A DNA stretch of 64,000 nt from Massilia kyonggiensis (GTDB lineage: Bacteria > Pseudomonadota > Gammaproteobacteria > Burkholderiales > Burkholderiaceae_D), in contig NZ_JANUGY010000001.1 of NCBI RefSeq assembly GCF_024756235.1, positions 62,001 to 126,000 of the forward strand, read 5' to 3'. Of this stretch, positions 43,688 through 52,048 are shown piece after piece (the first letter of the stretch is position 1; each line of letters begins with the position of its first letter). Below the pieces are notes generated by a model. It made no database searches. It saw only the letters and a list, made by a program, of their open reading frames with translations, and had not been told where the DNA came from. The position numbers and the translations under genes were made by a program.

Positions 43688-44863
43688 TTACGTGCCGGCG
43701 CCGGCCCCCTGCCCGTACCCGCCGGCGTGCCCTGTCTTTTTCATGGTCTTCGCGGTTAGCCATTGGCGCACCGGCACGTCGTAGAACCGCAAGCAGAGCC
43801 AGGCGAGCAGCATGCACAGCGCCAGAGTCGCGGCGGCGACCGGCCAGCCCTGCGCCACCGGGACCTTGTTGTCCTGCACCCAGGCGGTGTACGTGTACAC
43901 GAACGGGTAATGGATGATGTAGATCGGATAGGAGATGTCGCCCAGGAAGGCGCACATCCGTGCGGACAGCCCCGACTTGACGTCGCCGCTCGCGCCCAGG
44001 TAGACGACCAGGGGAAACACGACAATGATGCACAGGGATTCATACAGGCCGTTCATCCACAGGTCGTGCTCGCCGCCGAAGCGCGGCAATGCCAGCGCGA
44101 CGGTGATGATGACGCTGCACAGCAGGAACGCATGCCTGACGTGCCCCACCCTGACGACCCGCGACAGCAGCAGGCCGGCGAAGAACGGGTACAGCAGCCG
44201 GGTCAGGCCGACGCGGATCTGGCCCGGTTCCAGCGACCAGCCGCCGATCACGTCGCCGGTCGGCCCGGTCACGCAGTAGTGGACCAGGGCCGCGCCGGCG
44301 GCGCACACGCACAGGGACAGCAGCAGTTTCGAGAACTTGCGGACGAACAGCGCGTACAGGATGTTGCCGACGTATTCGTAGAACAGGGACCACGCCGGGC
44401 CGTCCAGCGGATGCATTTCGCTCCAGCCGCGGATGTCGAGAGAAGGCGCGACCGGGATCAGGGTCATGCCGATCACCATGACTACCAGCAGCAGCCAGAC
44501 CGGCGTCTCGTGGATCCTGGGGAAGATGGGGCTCGCCTGGAAGTAGAACATGAGGGCGCCGATGATCATCGCCACGACGATCATCGGATGCAGGCGGATC
44601 AGCCTGCGCTTGAAGAATTCGGTCGTCGACATCGTGTTCCAGCGGTCGTCGTAGGCGTACCCGATGACGAAGCCGGACAGCAGGAAAAAGAAATCCACCG
44701 CCAGGTAGCCGTGGTTGATGATCTGGCCGAACCGGCTGGCCGCATGGGCCTCGAAAAGGTGGAACGCCACGACGATGAGGGCGGCCACGCCGCGCAAGCC
44801 GTCGAGAATCGGGTAATGGCGTTTTGTGTCTGCAAAACCGACAGACGAAAGAGCGTTCGCCAC
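43688..44863 (-). CDS. Acyltransferase family 3 (OafA/YrhL-like) membrane protein
   Basis: A 391-residue protein with about ten predicted helices. It begins ILDGLRGVAALIVVAFHLFE (the conserved R and catalytic His of acyltransferase-3) and contains DFFFLLSGFVIGYAYDDRW and GDISYPIYIIHYPFVY. Such enzymes O-acetylate or acylate surface polysaccharides, lipids or secreted sugars. The GTG at 44863 follows AAGGAG by five bases. It lies 44 bp downstream of the DeoR-type gene on the same strand, and its stop is close to that of LysR. Confidence 0.87.
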   Translation of the reverse strand: MANALSSVGFADTKRHYPILDGLRGVAALIVVAFHLFEAHAASRFGQIINHGYLAVDFFFLLSGFVIGYAYDDRWNTMSTTEFFKRRLIRLHPMIVVAMIIGALMFYFQASPIFPRIHETPVWLLLVVMVIGMTLIPVAPSLDIRGWSEMHPLDGPAWSLFYEYVGNILYALFVRKFSKLLLSLCVCAAGAALVHYCVTGPTGDVIGGWSLEPGQIRVGLTRLLYPFFAGLLLSRVVRVGHVRHAFLLCSVIITVALALPRFGGEHDLWMNGLYESLCIIVVFPLVVYLGASGDVKSGLSARMCAFLGDISYPIYIIHYPFVYTYTAWVQDNKVPVAQGWPVAAATLALCMLLAWLCLRFYDVPVRQWLTAKTMKKTGHAGGYGQGAGAGT

Positions 44864-44907
44864 AGGGTCTCCTTGTTGGTGTGATGGGATGATGCGGATC
44901 GTGTTGG

Positions 44908-45681
44908 TCAGGACAACGGCGCGGCCCGGATGACCGCTGTCCCCGTCTGGACGAGGGCGTTCACGTCGCCGTCCGGCGCGTCGCTCTCGAGGATGAAGCG
45001 ATGGATGTCGCCAACGGCGGCGATACGGTGCGGGGCACGCGTACCGAGTTTGTCGGTCGTCGCCATGACGACCGTATTGCGGCTGGCCGCCCGCAGCGCG
45101 CGCTTGAACGTCGCATCGGCAAGGTGGAACGCGCACACTCCGGCCGGGACGGACACGGCACAGGCACCGATGAAACCCGTGTCGATGTTCATCTCCGCCA
45201 GCCTCGCCACGGCGTTCGCGTCGACGCATCCGCCGACGTGCGCGTCGACCAGGCCGCCCAGCACGATGAGTTGCAAGTCCTTCCGCTTGACGACTTCCGC
45301 GGCGATGGCGACGGAATTGGTGGCGACGGTCAGGTCGTGATCCGCCGGCAGGAACCTGACCAGCGCGAGATTGGTGCTGCCACTGTCCAGGAAAACCAGT
45401 TCGCCGGGTTCGACCAGCGTCGCCCCCACCCGTGCGAGAACGTCCTTGCGTTCGCGTGCTTCGTCGATGCGCGTCACCATCGGCGTCGATGCCGGCGAGA
45501 CCGGCAATGCGCCGCCATACACGCGCCGGCAGAGGCCATCCGCCGCAAGGGCGCGCAGGTCGCGCCGGATCGCATCTTCGGATACGCCGAATTCGAGGGC
45601 CAGCGCGGCGGAACTCGCGGGCAGGCCGGCAGCGAGCCTGCTGGCAATGACGTCGCGACGTGCAAGAGGAAGATCGTTCAT
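44908..45681 (-). CDS. DeoR/GlpR-family transcriptional regulator
   Basis: A 257-residue regulator: N-terminal DeoR helix-turn-helix (RRDVIASRLAAGLPASSAALALEFGVSEDAIRRDLRALAADGL) and a sugar-phosphate-sensing domain (VFLDSGSTNLALVRFL, NSVAIAAEV, GGLVDAHVGGCVDANAV, DTGFIGACAVS, VMATTDKLG). It is first of a two-gene unit with the acyltransferase and may control it. Its effector is probably a phosphorylated sugar. Confidence 0.88.
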   Translation of the reverse strand: MNDLPLARRDVIASRLAAGLPASSAALALEFGVSEDAIRRDLRALAADGLCRRVYGGALPVSPASTPMVTRIDEARERKDVLARVGATLVEPGELVFLDSGSTNLALVRFLPADHDLTVATNSVAIAAEVVKRKDLQLIVLGGLVDAHVGGCVDANAVARLAEMNIDTGFIGACAVSVPAGVCAFHLADATFKRALRAASRNTVVMATTDKLGTRAPHRIAAVGDIHRFILESDAPDGDVNALVQTGTAVIRAAPLS

Positions 45682-45728
45682 GAACGAATAATATCACGCA
45701 TAAACGTGCTTATCTCGATTTCAAACCA

Positions 45729-45742
45729 TGCACGAATGTGCA
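45729..45742. promoter_or_regulatory. Inverted repeat upstream of the DeoR-type gene
   Basis: TGCAC-GAAT-GTGCA, perfect arms, lies 48-61 bp before the regulator ATG in AT-rich DNA shared with the divergent chrB. It is a candidate autoregulatory site, supported only by symmetry and position. Confidence 0.35.
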
Positions 45743-45778
45743 ATTATCGATTTTCTATTTAAATCAATATCTACAAAT

Positions 45779-45798
45779 TATGTAACGTCCTCTACATA
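45779..45798. promoter_or_regulatory. Candidate ChrB operator in the chrBA promoter
   Basis: TATGTA-N8-TACATA is a perfect inverted repeat ending 17 bp before the chrB ATG, overlapping where the -10 or start site should be. ChrB proteins have been described as chromate-responsive repressors of their own operon, so this is a natural target. Binding is inferred. Confidence 0.5.
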
Positions 45799-45814
45799 GT
45801 GATAGCATACCGGC

Positions 45815-46777
45815 ATGAGCGACCCGACTACACACTGGATCCTGTTCGTCGTCACCTTGCCGACCAGCAGTGCCACCGCACGCATGCGCATCTGGCGCGC
45901 CCTGAAGGCGCTCGGGTGCGGCGCGCTGCGCGATGGCGTCTATCTCCTCCCCGACACCGGGACGCTGCGCGCGCAACTCGCCGGCCTGGGCGACGAGACC
46001 ATCCGCGAAGGCGGCACGGCCTGGCTGCTGCAGGCCGGCCCCGTCGACGCCGCCGACGAACAGCGTTACCGGAGCCTGTTCGACCGCCGGCAGGAATACG
46101 CGGACTTCATCGGATTGCTTGCGGAGGCCGGCACATCCATCCCGGCATCGGCGCCGCAGGACGTCAACAAGCAGCTGCGCAAGCTGCGGCGCGACTACGA
46201 TGCGCTGCGCGCGATCGACTATTTTCCCGGCGAGGCCAGCGCCCGGTGCGAACAGGCCTGGCGCGAGTTCACGGCCCTCGCCGACAAGGTGCTGTCGCCG
46301 GATGAACCGCACGCTGTCGACGTCCCGATTCCCCGGCTCGATCCGGCCGCGTACCGCGCCCGCACATGGGCCACGCGCAGGCATTTGTGGGTCGACCGTG
46401 TCGCCAGCGCCTGGCTGATCCGGCGCCACATCGACCGCGATGCGCGGTTCGTGTGGCTGGAGACGCCGGGCGATTGTCCGCCGGATGCGCTCGGATTCGA
46501 TTTCGACGGCGCCGCCTTCAGCCACGTCGGCGACAAGGTGACCTTCGAAGTGCTTCTGGCCAGCTTCGGCCTCGACCAGGATGCGGGACTGGCGCGCGTG
46601 GGCGCGCTGGTCCACGTGCTGGACGTCGGCACCGGCTTCGTCGCCGAAGCCGCCGGTTTCGAAGCGATGCTGTCCGGACTGCGCCGGCACGCGCGCGACG
46701 ACGACGACCTGCTGGCGCACGTCACCCCCATCCTCGACGGGCTGTACGCCCATTTCTCGACCAGGCAACCGGCATGA
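45815..46777 (+). CDS. chrB: ChrB, chromate-resistance regulatory protein
   Basis: A 320-residue ChrB: N-terminal half HWILFVVTLPTSSATARMRIWRALKALGCGALRDGVYLLP and C-terminal half ATRRHLWVDRVASAWLIRRHIDRDARFVWL...FDFDGAAFSHVGDKVTFEVLL, both diagnostic. ChrB senses chromate and controls chrA; some members also aid resistance directly. The gene overlaps chrA by 4 bp (ATGA), and a palindrome lies in its promoter. Confidence 0.92.
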   Translation: MSDPTTHWILFVVTLPTSSATARMRIWRALKALGCGALRDGVYLLPDTGTLRAQLAGLGDETIREGGTAWLLQAGPVDAADEQRYRSLFDRRQEYADFIGLLAEAGTSIPASAPQDVNKQLRKLRRDYDALRAIDYFPGEASARCEQAWREFTALADKVLSPDEPHAVDVPIPRLDPAAYRARTWATRRHLWVDRVASAWLIRRHIDRDARFVWLETPGDCPPDALGFDFDGAAFSHVGDKVTFEVLLASFGLDQDAGLARVGALVHVLDVGTGFVAEAAGFEAMLSGLRRHARDDDDLLAHVTPILDGLYAHFSTRQPA

Positions 46778-47931
46778 CTCCTCAATACACCCTCTGGCAA
46801 ATGGTCGCGTACATGCTGCGCCTCGGCGCCCTCGGCTTCGGCGGCCCGGTGGCACTGGTCGGCTACATGCAGCGCGACCTCGTCGAAGAACGCGGCTGGA
46901 TCTCCGAAGCCGACTACAAGGAAGGCCTCGCGCTGGCCCAGCTCGCGCCCGGCCCGCTGGCGGCCCAGCTGGGCATCTACCTCGGCTACGTGCACTACCG
47001 CATCCTCGGCGCCACCTTGGCCGGCCTCGCCTTCGTGCTGCCGTCCTTCGTGATGGTCGTCGCGCTGGGCTGGGCATACGTGCGCTTCGGCGGCATCTCC
47101 TGGATGCAGGCCGTGTTCTACGGCGTGGGCGCGGCGGTGACCGGCATCATCGCGATGAGCGCCAAAAAGCTGACCACGAAAACGCTGGGCAAGGACAAGC
47201 TGCTCTGGGCCGTGTACCTGACCCTGGCCGCGGTGACGATCGTGACGGAATCCGAAGTGGCCTGGCTGCTGATCGCCGGCGGCGTGCTGGTGTGGCTGCT
47301 GCGGGCGCCGCCGCAATGGGCGCGCAGGGGAACACTCGGTGCGGTGTCGGTGGTCGAGCTGCCGTTGGCGGCGGGCCTGCTGGGCGGTGCCGATCTCTCC
47401 CTGCTGACGCAGATCGGCATCTTCTTCGCCAAGGCCGGCGCATTCGTGTTCGGCTCGGGCCTCGCGATCGTGCCGTTCCTGTACGGCGGCGTCGTGACCG
47501 AACATCACTGGCTGAACGAAAAACAATTCGTCGACGCCGTCGCGGTCGCGATGATCACGCCGGGACCGGTCGTGATCACGGTCGCCTTCATCGGCTACCT
47601 GATCGCCGGGTTCGGCGGCGCGTCCGTAGCGGCGCTCGCGACCTTCATCCCCTGCTACCTGTTCACGATCATCCCCGCGCCGTATTTCAAGCGCTACGGC
47701 AAGCTGCCCGGCGTCGTGGCCTTCGTCGACGGCATCACCGCCGCGGCGGTCGGCGCGATCACGGGATCCGTCGTGGTACTGGCGAAACGCTCCATCACGG
47801 ATATCCCTTCCGTGCTGCTGGCGGCCGTCACGGTCGCGCTGCTGTGGCGTTACAAGAAACTACAGGAACCGGTCATCATTGCCGCAGCCGCGGCAGTGGG
47901 ACTCATCCTGTATCCGCTCACGCATGCGTGA
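46774..47931 (+). CDS. chrA: ChrA chromate efflux transporter
   Basis: A 385-residue CHR-superfamily transporter of the long, two-domain type. The N-terminal CHR half has LGFGGPVALVGYMQRDLVEERGW and LAQLAPGPLAAQLGIYLGY; the second half repeats the theme with GAFVFGSGLAIVPFLYGG and AMITPGPVVITVAFIGYLI. It exports chromate across the inner membrane. The start codon overlaps the chrB stop, so expression is coupled to its regulator. Confidence 0.94.
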   Translation: MTPQYTLWQMVAYMLRLGALGFGGPVALVGYMQRDLVEERGWISEADYKEGLALAQLAPGPLAAQLGIYLGYVHYRILGATLAGLAFVLPSFVMVVALGWAYVRFGGISWMQAVFYGVGAAVTGIIAMSAKKLTTKTLGKDKLLWAVYLTLAAVTIVTESEVAWLLIAGGVLVWLLRAPPQWARRGTLGAVSVVELPLAAGLLGGADLSLLTQIGIFFAKAGAFVFGSGLAIVPFLYGGVVTEHHWLNEKQFVDAVAVAMITPGPVVITVAFIGYLIAGFGGASVAALATFIPCYLFTIIPAPYFKRYGKLPGVVAFVDGITAAAVGAITGSVVVLAKRSITDIPSVLLAAVTVALLWRYKKLQEPVIIAAAAAVGLILYPLTHA

Positions 47932-47947
47932 AACGGCGTCGCCGCAT

Positions 47948-48262
47948 TCAATGGATCGAGCAGCCACGCAGTGTCGGTAACGGTTGAATGGCGACAGCGA
48001 CGTCGCCTTCCGGATCGTCTTCGGTTTTACACTGGATCCACGCAAGCACTTCGGCAATACTGGCCAACCCGCTGTGCAAGGAAGCGCGGGCCGCGTAATA
48101 GTCGGCCAGGTCTTCATTGTCGGGGTCGGGCACGGCCGTTACCGGATGGCCCAGTGCGAGGATTTTCGTTTCCAGCTCGTTCAGATCGAACGTCAGCGCG
48201 GCATGAAGCGCTTCCATGGCCGCCACCGCGTCATCCATATCGTAGGCGATTGCATCGTTCAT
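47948..48262 (-). CDS. Small acidic hypothetical protein
   Basis: A 104-residue acidic, probably helical cytoplasmic protein (AVAAMEALHAALTFDLNELETKILALGH; DPDNEDLADYYAARASLHSGLASIAEVLAWI). No family recognised. The ATG at 48262 follows GGAAAGAA. It is convergent with chrA. The 182-bp gap between it and the LysR stop at 48445 shows no clear signals. Confidence 0.65.
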   Translation of the reverse strand: MNDAIAYDMDDAVAAMEALHAALTFDLNELETKILALGHPVTAVPDPDNEDLADYYAARASLHSGLASIAEVLAWIQCKTEDDPEGDVAVAIQPLPTLRGCSIH

Positions 48263-48444
48263 TGCGGTTCTTTCCAGCCTTGAGGTTGTCGTGTGATGCG
48301 CGGGCCGGGCAACTCGGTGCGTGGAAAGCCGGATGACGGAAAGGAACGGGGCCGCCAGGAAAAGGCAGGCGCAACGCGGGCAATCATCCGGCTTCCCGCA
48401 ACCATAAGATACAGCAATTATCGAAAGTCCACCAACAAACGGGT

Positions 48445-49347
48445 TCACGACTCCCGCGCGAACGCCACCAGCCGCTCCCGCACCCAGCGCTGGGCCGCGT
48501 CGCGATGGTTGCGGTCATGCCAGGCCATGTGGATGGCGAAGCCGGGCACGGGCAGCGGCGGGGCCAGGACGCGCAGGCGATTGGGACGCCTTTCCACCAG
48601 GCGGGCCGGCACGAGCGCGACGAGGTCGGAGCGCTCGGCCAGGTCCAGCACGGAGTGGAACGTCGACGCCGACACGACGACGCGGCGCCGCAGGCCCTGC
48701 GCATCGAGCACCTCGTCAACCGGCGTCGTGAAACTGCCGCCGCGCGGCGAGACCATCACGTGTTCGAGTTCGCAGAAGCGTTGCGTATCCAGCGGGCGGC
48801 GCAGCGCCGGGTGGCCACGGCGCGCGATGAAGACGTAGCGCTCCTCGAACAGCGGGCGCGAACGGAGCGACTCCGCGATGCCTTCCGGCGTCAGCACCGC
48901 GAGATCGACTTCCCCCTTTTCCATCTGCGCTTCCAGGCGGGCCGAATCGGCCGCGCGCAGGGCGATGCGCAGGCCGGGCGCTTCGCGGCGCAGCACGAGC
49001 GTGAAGTCGAGCAGCAGGGCCGATTGCACGTAGTCCGAGCACGCCACGTGGAGCGTGAACTCGTCGCGCGCGGGGTCGAAGGCACGGGCCGACGTCACCA
49101 CGTCGCGCAGCTGCGCGAGGGCCGCCGCCAGCGGCGCCTGCAGGCCCAGGGCCAGCGGCGTGGGCGTCATGCCGCGGTGGCTCGGCACGAACAGCGGATC
49201 GCCCAGCATCTCGCGCAGGCGCGCCAGCTGGGCGCTGAGCGCGGGCTGGCTCAGGTTCAGGCGCTGCGCAGCGCGGCTCACGCTGCGCTCGGCCAGCAGC
49301 GCGTCGAGCGTCACGAGCAGGTTGAAGTCCAGCTTTTTGATATCCAT
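48445..49347 (-). CDS. LysR-type regulator
   Basis: A 300-residue LysR protein: DNA-binding region KLDFNLLVTLDALLAERSVSRAAQRLNLSQPALSAQLARLREML and effector domain with VACSDYVQSALLLDF, EKGEVDLAVLTPEG and LAERSDLVALVPARLV (NodD/NahR-like group). It is divergent from the quinone oxidoreductase gene with 91 bp between starts, so it probably controls that gene in response to quinones or aromatics. The ATG at 49347 lies within a palindrome. Confidence 0.9.
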   Translation of the reverse strand: MDIKKLDFNLLVTLDALLAERSVSRAAQRLNLSQPALSAQLARLREMLGDPLFVPSHRGMTPTPLALGLQAPLAAALAQLRDVVTSARAFDPARDEFTLHVACSDYVQSALLLDFTLVLRREAPGLRIALRAADSARLEAQMEKGEVDLAVLTPEGIAESLRSRPLFEERYVFIARRGHPALRRPLDTQRFCELEHVMVSPRGGSFTTPVDEVLDAQGLRRRVVVSASTFHSVLDLAERSDLVALVPARLVERRPNRLRVLAPPLPVPGFAIHMAWHDRNHRDAAQRWVRERLVAFARES

Positions 49348-49357
49348 TTTTTGGATA
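49341..49357. promoter_or_regulatory. Palindrome over the LysR start codon
   Basis: TATCCA-N5-TGGATA overlaps the ATG of the LysR gene (49345-49347). A bound regulator would block its own translation start and promoter exit, a plausible autoregulatory site. Confidence 0.45.
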
Positions 49358-49438
49358 CTACCCCAAAAGCAAACTGGCATTCCCAAGCGCGGTTTGCATG
49401 CCCAGAATGGCCTTCATCGCCATTCAAGGAGCACGAAG

Positions 49439-50206
49439 ATGAAAACCGTTTTACTGGTACACGCCCACCCCGACCCGCACTCCCTCACCGCGCAGATGGT
49501 CCAGGCCGCGCGCGCCGAACTGCGTGCCCAGGGCCATGAAGTGATCCAGTCCGACCTGTATGCGCTGGGCTGGAAGGCCGTCTACGACGAACACGATTTC
49601 CCCGACCGGCAGGACCGCGAACGCCTGTCGTTCGTGGACGAATCCGGCCACGCGTTCAGCACCGGCACGCAGCCGGACGACGTGCGCGCCGAGCAGGCCA
49701 AGCTGATGGCGGCGGATGCCGTCGTCTTCCAGTTCCCGCTGTGGTGGTTCGGCATGCCGGCCATCATGAAGGGCTGGATCGAGCGCGTGTACGCCTTCGG
49801 CCTCGCCTACGGTTACCAGGGCGCCGGCAACCGCCACCGCTACGGCGAAGGCGGCCTCGCGGGCAAACGCGCCATGCTGTCCGTGACGACGGGCGGACCG
49901 GCCGCCGACTACGGCCCGCGCGGCATCAACGGCCAACTCGACGAACTGCTGTTCCCGATCACGCACGGCGTCCTGTTCTACCCCGGCATGGACGTGCTGC
50001 CCACGTATGCCGTGCATGGCACGAGCCGCATCGATGCCGAGGGCGTCGAACGCGCGAAAGCCGGCCTGGCGGAGCGCATGCGCACCCTGTTCGACGATGC
50101 GCCGATTCCCTATCGCCCGCAGAACGGCGGCGACTTCCCCGACCGGCACGTGCTGGCGGACGACGTCGCGCCCGGCGTCACCGGATTGCGCGCGCATCTG
50201 CGCTGA
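49439..50206 (+). CDS. NAD(P)H:quinone oxidoreductase (NQO1/KefF-like flavodoxin fold)
   Basis: A 255-residue flavoprotein: TVLLVHAHPDPHSLTAQMV (FMN/FAD phosphate loop), VVFQFPLWWFGMPAIMKGWIERVY and LSVTTGGPAADYGPRGINGQLDELLFPI, all typical of NQO1-type two-electron quinone reductases. AAGGAG stands seven bases before the ATG. The divergent LysR gene is its likely regulator. The role is reduction of quinones or aromatic electrophiles without radical formation. Confidence 0.9.
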   Translation: MKTVLLVHAHPDPHSLTAQMVQAARAELRAQGHEVIQSDLYALGWKAVYDEHDFPDRQDRERLSFVDESGHAFSTGTQPDDVRAEQAKLMAADAVVFQFPLWWFGMPAIMKGWIERVYAFGLAYGYQGAGNRHRYGEGGLAGKRAMLSVTTGGPAADYGPRGINGQLDELLFPITHGVLFYPGMDVLPTYAVHGTSRIDAEGVERAKAGLAERMRTLFDDAPIPYRPQNGGDFPDRHVLADDVAPGVTGLRAHLR

Positions 50207-50260
50207 GATAATCCCTGTCGTGGGAGAATGGCAGCGTGTCCGATGACGAGGAACCCTGCC

Positions 50261-51514
50261 ATGACCACGACCATGCACAAGATCGCCCTGATCCTGTTCG
50301 TGCTCGCCCTGCTGCACACGTTCGCCACCCGCCTCTTCGAAGGCCTGGCACACCGCCATCCGCGCCACGCCGGGCTATTCCACCTGCTGGGTGAGGTGGA
50401 AGTCGTCTTCGGCTTCTGGGCCTTCGTGCTGATGCTGGCGCTGGCCTTCGTCGACGGCAGCGCCGCCGCCATCGACTACGCCGAGTCGCGCCATTACACG
50501 GAGCCGCTGTTCGTGTTCGTCGTGATGGTGGTGGCCGCATCGCGACCCGTGCTGGAAGCGGCGCGCGCGCTCGTGCGCCTGCTCGCGCGGCTGCTGCCGC
50601 TGCGCACGGAAGTCGCGCAGACGTGGCTGGGCCTCGCGCTCGTGCCGCTGGTCGGCTCATTGATCACGGAACCGGCCGCGATGACGATCGCCGCGCTGAT
50701 GCTGGCCCCGTCCGTGTTCCGTACCGGGATGCCGGAATGGCTGAAATACGGGGCGCTGGGCGTTTTGTTCGTCAACGTGTCGATCGGCGGCACCCTGACG
50801 TCGTACGCCGCGCCGCCCGTGCTGATGGTGGCCGGCGCGTGGGGCTGGGACAGCGTCCACATGCTGACCCGCTTCGGCTGGCGCGCGGCCATCGCCGTGC
50901 TGGTCAACGCCAGCGTCGTGACGTATCTGCTGCGCCCGCACCTGCGCCCGTTCGACGTGTCGATCGAGGGCGAGGCGCCCGTGCGCATGCCGGTTCTCGT
51001 CACGCTCACCCACCTGGGCGTGCTGACGGCGATCGTGCTGCTGGCCCACCATCCCGTGCTGTTCACCGGTATTTTTCTGCTGTTCCTCGGCATCACGCAG
51101 GCCTACCCGCGCTACCAGGACCCGCTGATCCTCAAGGAAGGCCTGCTGGTCGGCTTCTTCCTCGCCGGCCTCGTCGTGCTGGGCGGGATGCAGCAATGGT
51201 GGCTGCAGCCCATCGTCGCGAAGCTGGAACCCACCGCCCTGTTCTTCGGCGCGCTGGGCCTCACCGCGATCACGGACAATGCCGCGCTGACCTACCTCGG
51301 CTCGCTGATCGCAGGGCTCTCCGAACGGGCGCAATACATGCTCGTGGCGGGCGCGGTGGCGGGCGGCGGGCTGACCGTCATCGCCAACGCGCCGAACCCG
51401 GCCGGCGTGGCGCTGCTGCGGCGCGGCTTCAACGACGAATCGATCGGGGCCGTGGGCCTGCTGCTGGGTGCGCTGGCGCCCACTTGTGCGGCGGCTGTGT
51501 TGTTCTTGTTGTAA
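50261..51514 (+). CDS. Putative Na+/H+ antiporter-like membrane protein
   Basis: A ~417-residue protein with about eleven predicted helices in the ion-transporter superfamily. Inverted-repeat hallmarks appear as SLITEPAAMTIAALMLAP in the first half and ALTYLGSLIAG plus VIANAPNPAGVALLRRGF in the second, matching proteins annotated as putative Na+/H+ antiporters. The ATG at 50261 follows GAGGAA; ATG 50243 is possible. It starts 54 bp after the quinone oxidoreductase, so read-through is possible. Confidence 0.8.
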   Translation: MTTTMHKIALILFVLALLHTFATRLFEGLAHRHPRHAGLFHLLGEVEVVFGFWAFVLMLALAFVDGSAAAIDYAESRHYTEPLFVFVVMVVAASRPVLEAARALVRLLARLLPLRTEVAQTWLGLALVPLVGSLITEPAAMTIAALMLAPSVFRTGMPEWLKYGALGVLFVNVSIGGTLTSYAAPPVLMVAGAWGWDSVHMLTRFGWRAAIAVLVNASVVTYLLRPHLRPFDVSIEGEAPVRMPVLVTLTHLGVLTAIVLLAHHPVLFTGIFLLFLGITQAYPRYQDPLILKEGLLVGFFLAGLVVLGGMQQWWLQPIVAKLEPTALFFGALGLTAITDNAALTYLGSLIAGLSERAQYMLVAGAVAGGGLTVIANAPNPAGVALLRRGFNDESIGAVGLLLGALAPTCAAAVLFLL

Positions 51515-51562
51515 CGTATTAGCTGGAACGGGACCCTCCACGTCCCGCAGCGAGGGAACAAC

Positions 51563-52000
51563 ATGGATCACGACCTGCTAGTCAGCAAGACGGGCACCAT
51601 CGAGCGCTGCTGCAAGCGTGCCCGCGACGAATACGAGAAGGACCCGACCACGTTCGTGGGCGACATCACGCGCCAGGACGCGGCGACCCTGAACGTCATC
51701 CGCGCCTGGGAAGCCGCCGTCGAGATGGGCGATTACGTGCTGGCCGACCGCGGCCTGGGCCCGGCCCACGACGAGCGCGAGGTCATCACCCTGCTGGCGG
51801 ATCACGGCTGGATCGAGCCGGCATTGGCCGAAGACCTCAAGCGCACGGGCGAATTCTGCCGCGCCGAATGGGATTACCAGGCCGCGCCGCTGCCCGCGCT
51901 GGTGACCATCATCAAGCGGGGGCTGGACGATTTCGACGTGTATGCACGTGCGCTGCTGGCGGGCAGCGCAGCCGGCGATCCTGAACCGGATGCTGTCTAA
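51563..52000 (+). CDS. HepT-like (DUF86-fold) protein with altered catalytic motif
   Basis: A 145-residue helical protein resembling DUF86/HepT toxins: TIERCCKRARDEY, LNVIRAWEAAVEMGDYVLADRGLGPAHDEREVITLLADHGWIEPALAEDL follow the HepT pattern. HepT RNases use R-x4-H-x-Y; here the segment reads R100-AEWD-Y105, with Tyr where the His should be. No MntA/HepN nucleotidyltransferase partner is adjacent. It is either a domesticated relative or an unrelated helical protein. AGGGAA precedes the ATG. A hairpin, CGGGAC/GTCCCG, lies in its leader at 51529-51547. Confidence 0.6.
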   Translation: MDHDLLVSKTGTIERCCKRARDEYEKDPTTFVGDITRQDAATLNVIRAWEAAVEMGDYVLADRGLGPAHDEREVITLLADHGWIEPALAEDLKRTGEFCRAEWDYQAAPLPALVTIIKRGLDDFDVYARALLAGSAAGDPEPDAV

Positions 52001-52048
52001 CTGGTATCATGCGCCCTTTCTGAACCACGCACCAGACACCACAAGAAC

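Noticed and set aside
44864..45697. Extension of the acyltransferase frame upstream across the DeoR-type gene
   Set aside because: The region encodes a full DeoR/GlpR protein in another frame; the GTG at 44863 with AAGGAG is the proper acyltransferase start.
51529..51547. CGGGAC/GTCCCG hairpin taken as terminator of the antiporter gene
   Set aside because: The stem is only 6 bp with no T-run and lies at the ribosome-site side of the next gene; kept only as a note on that gene.
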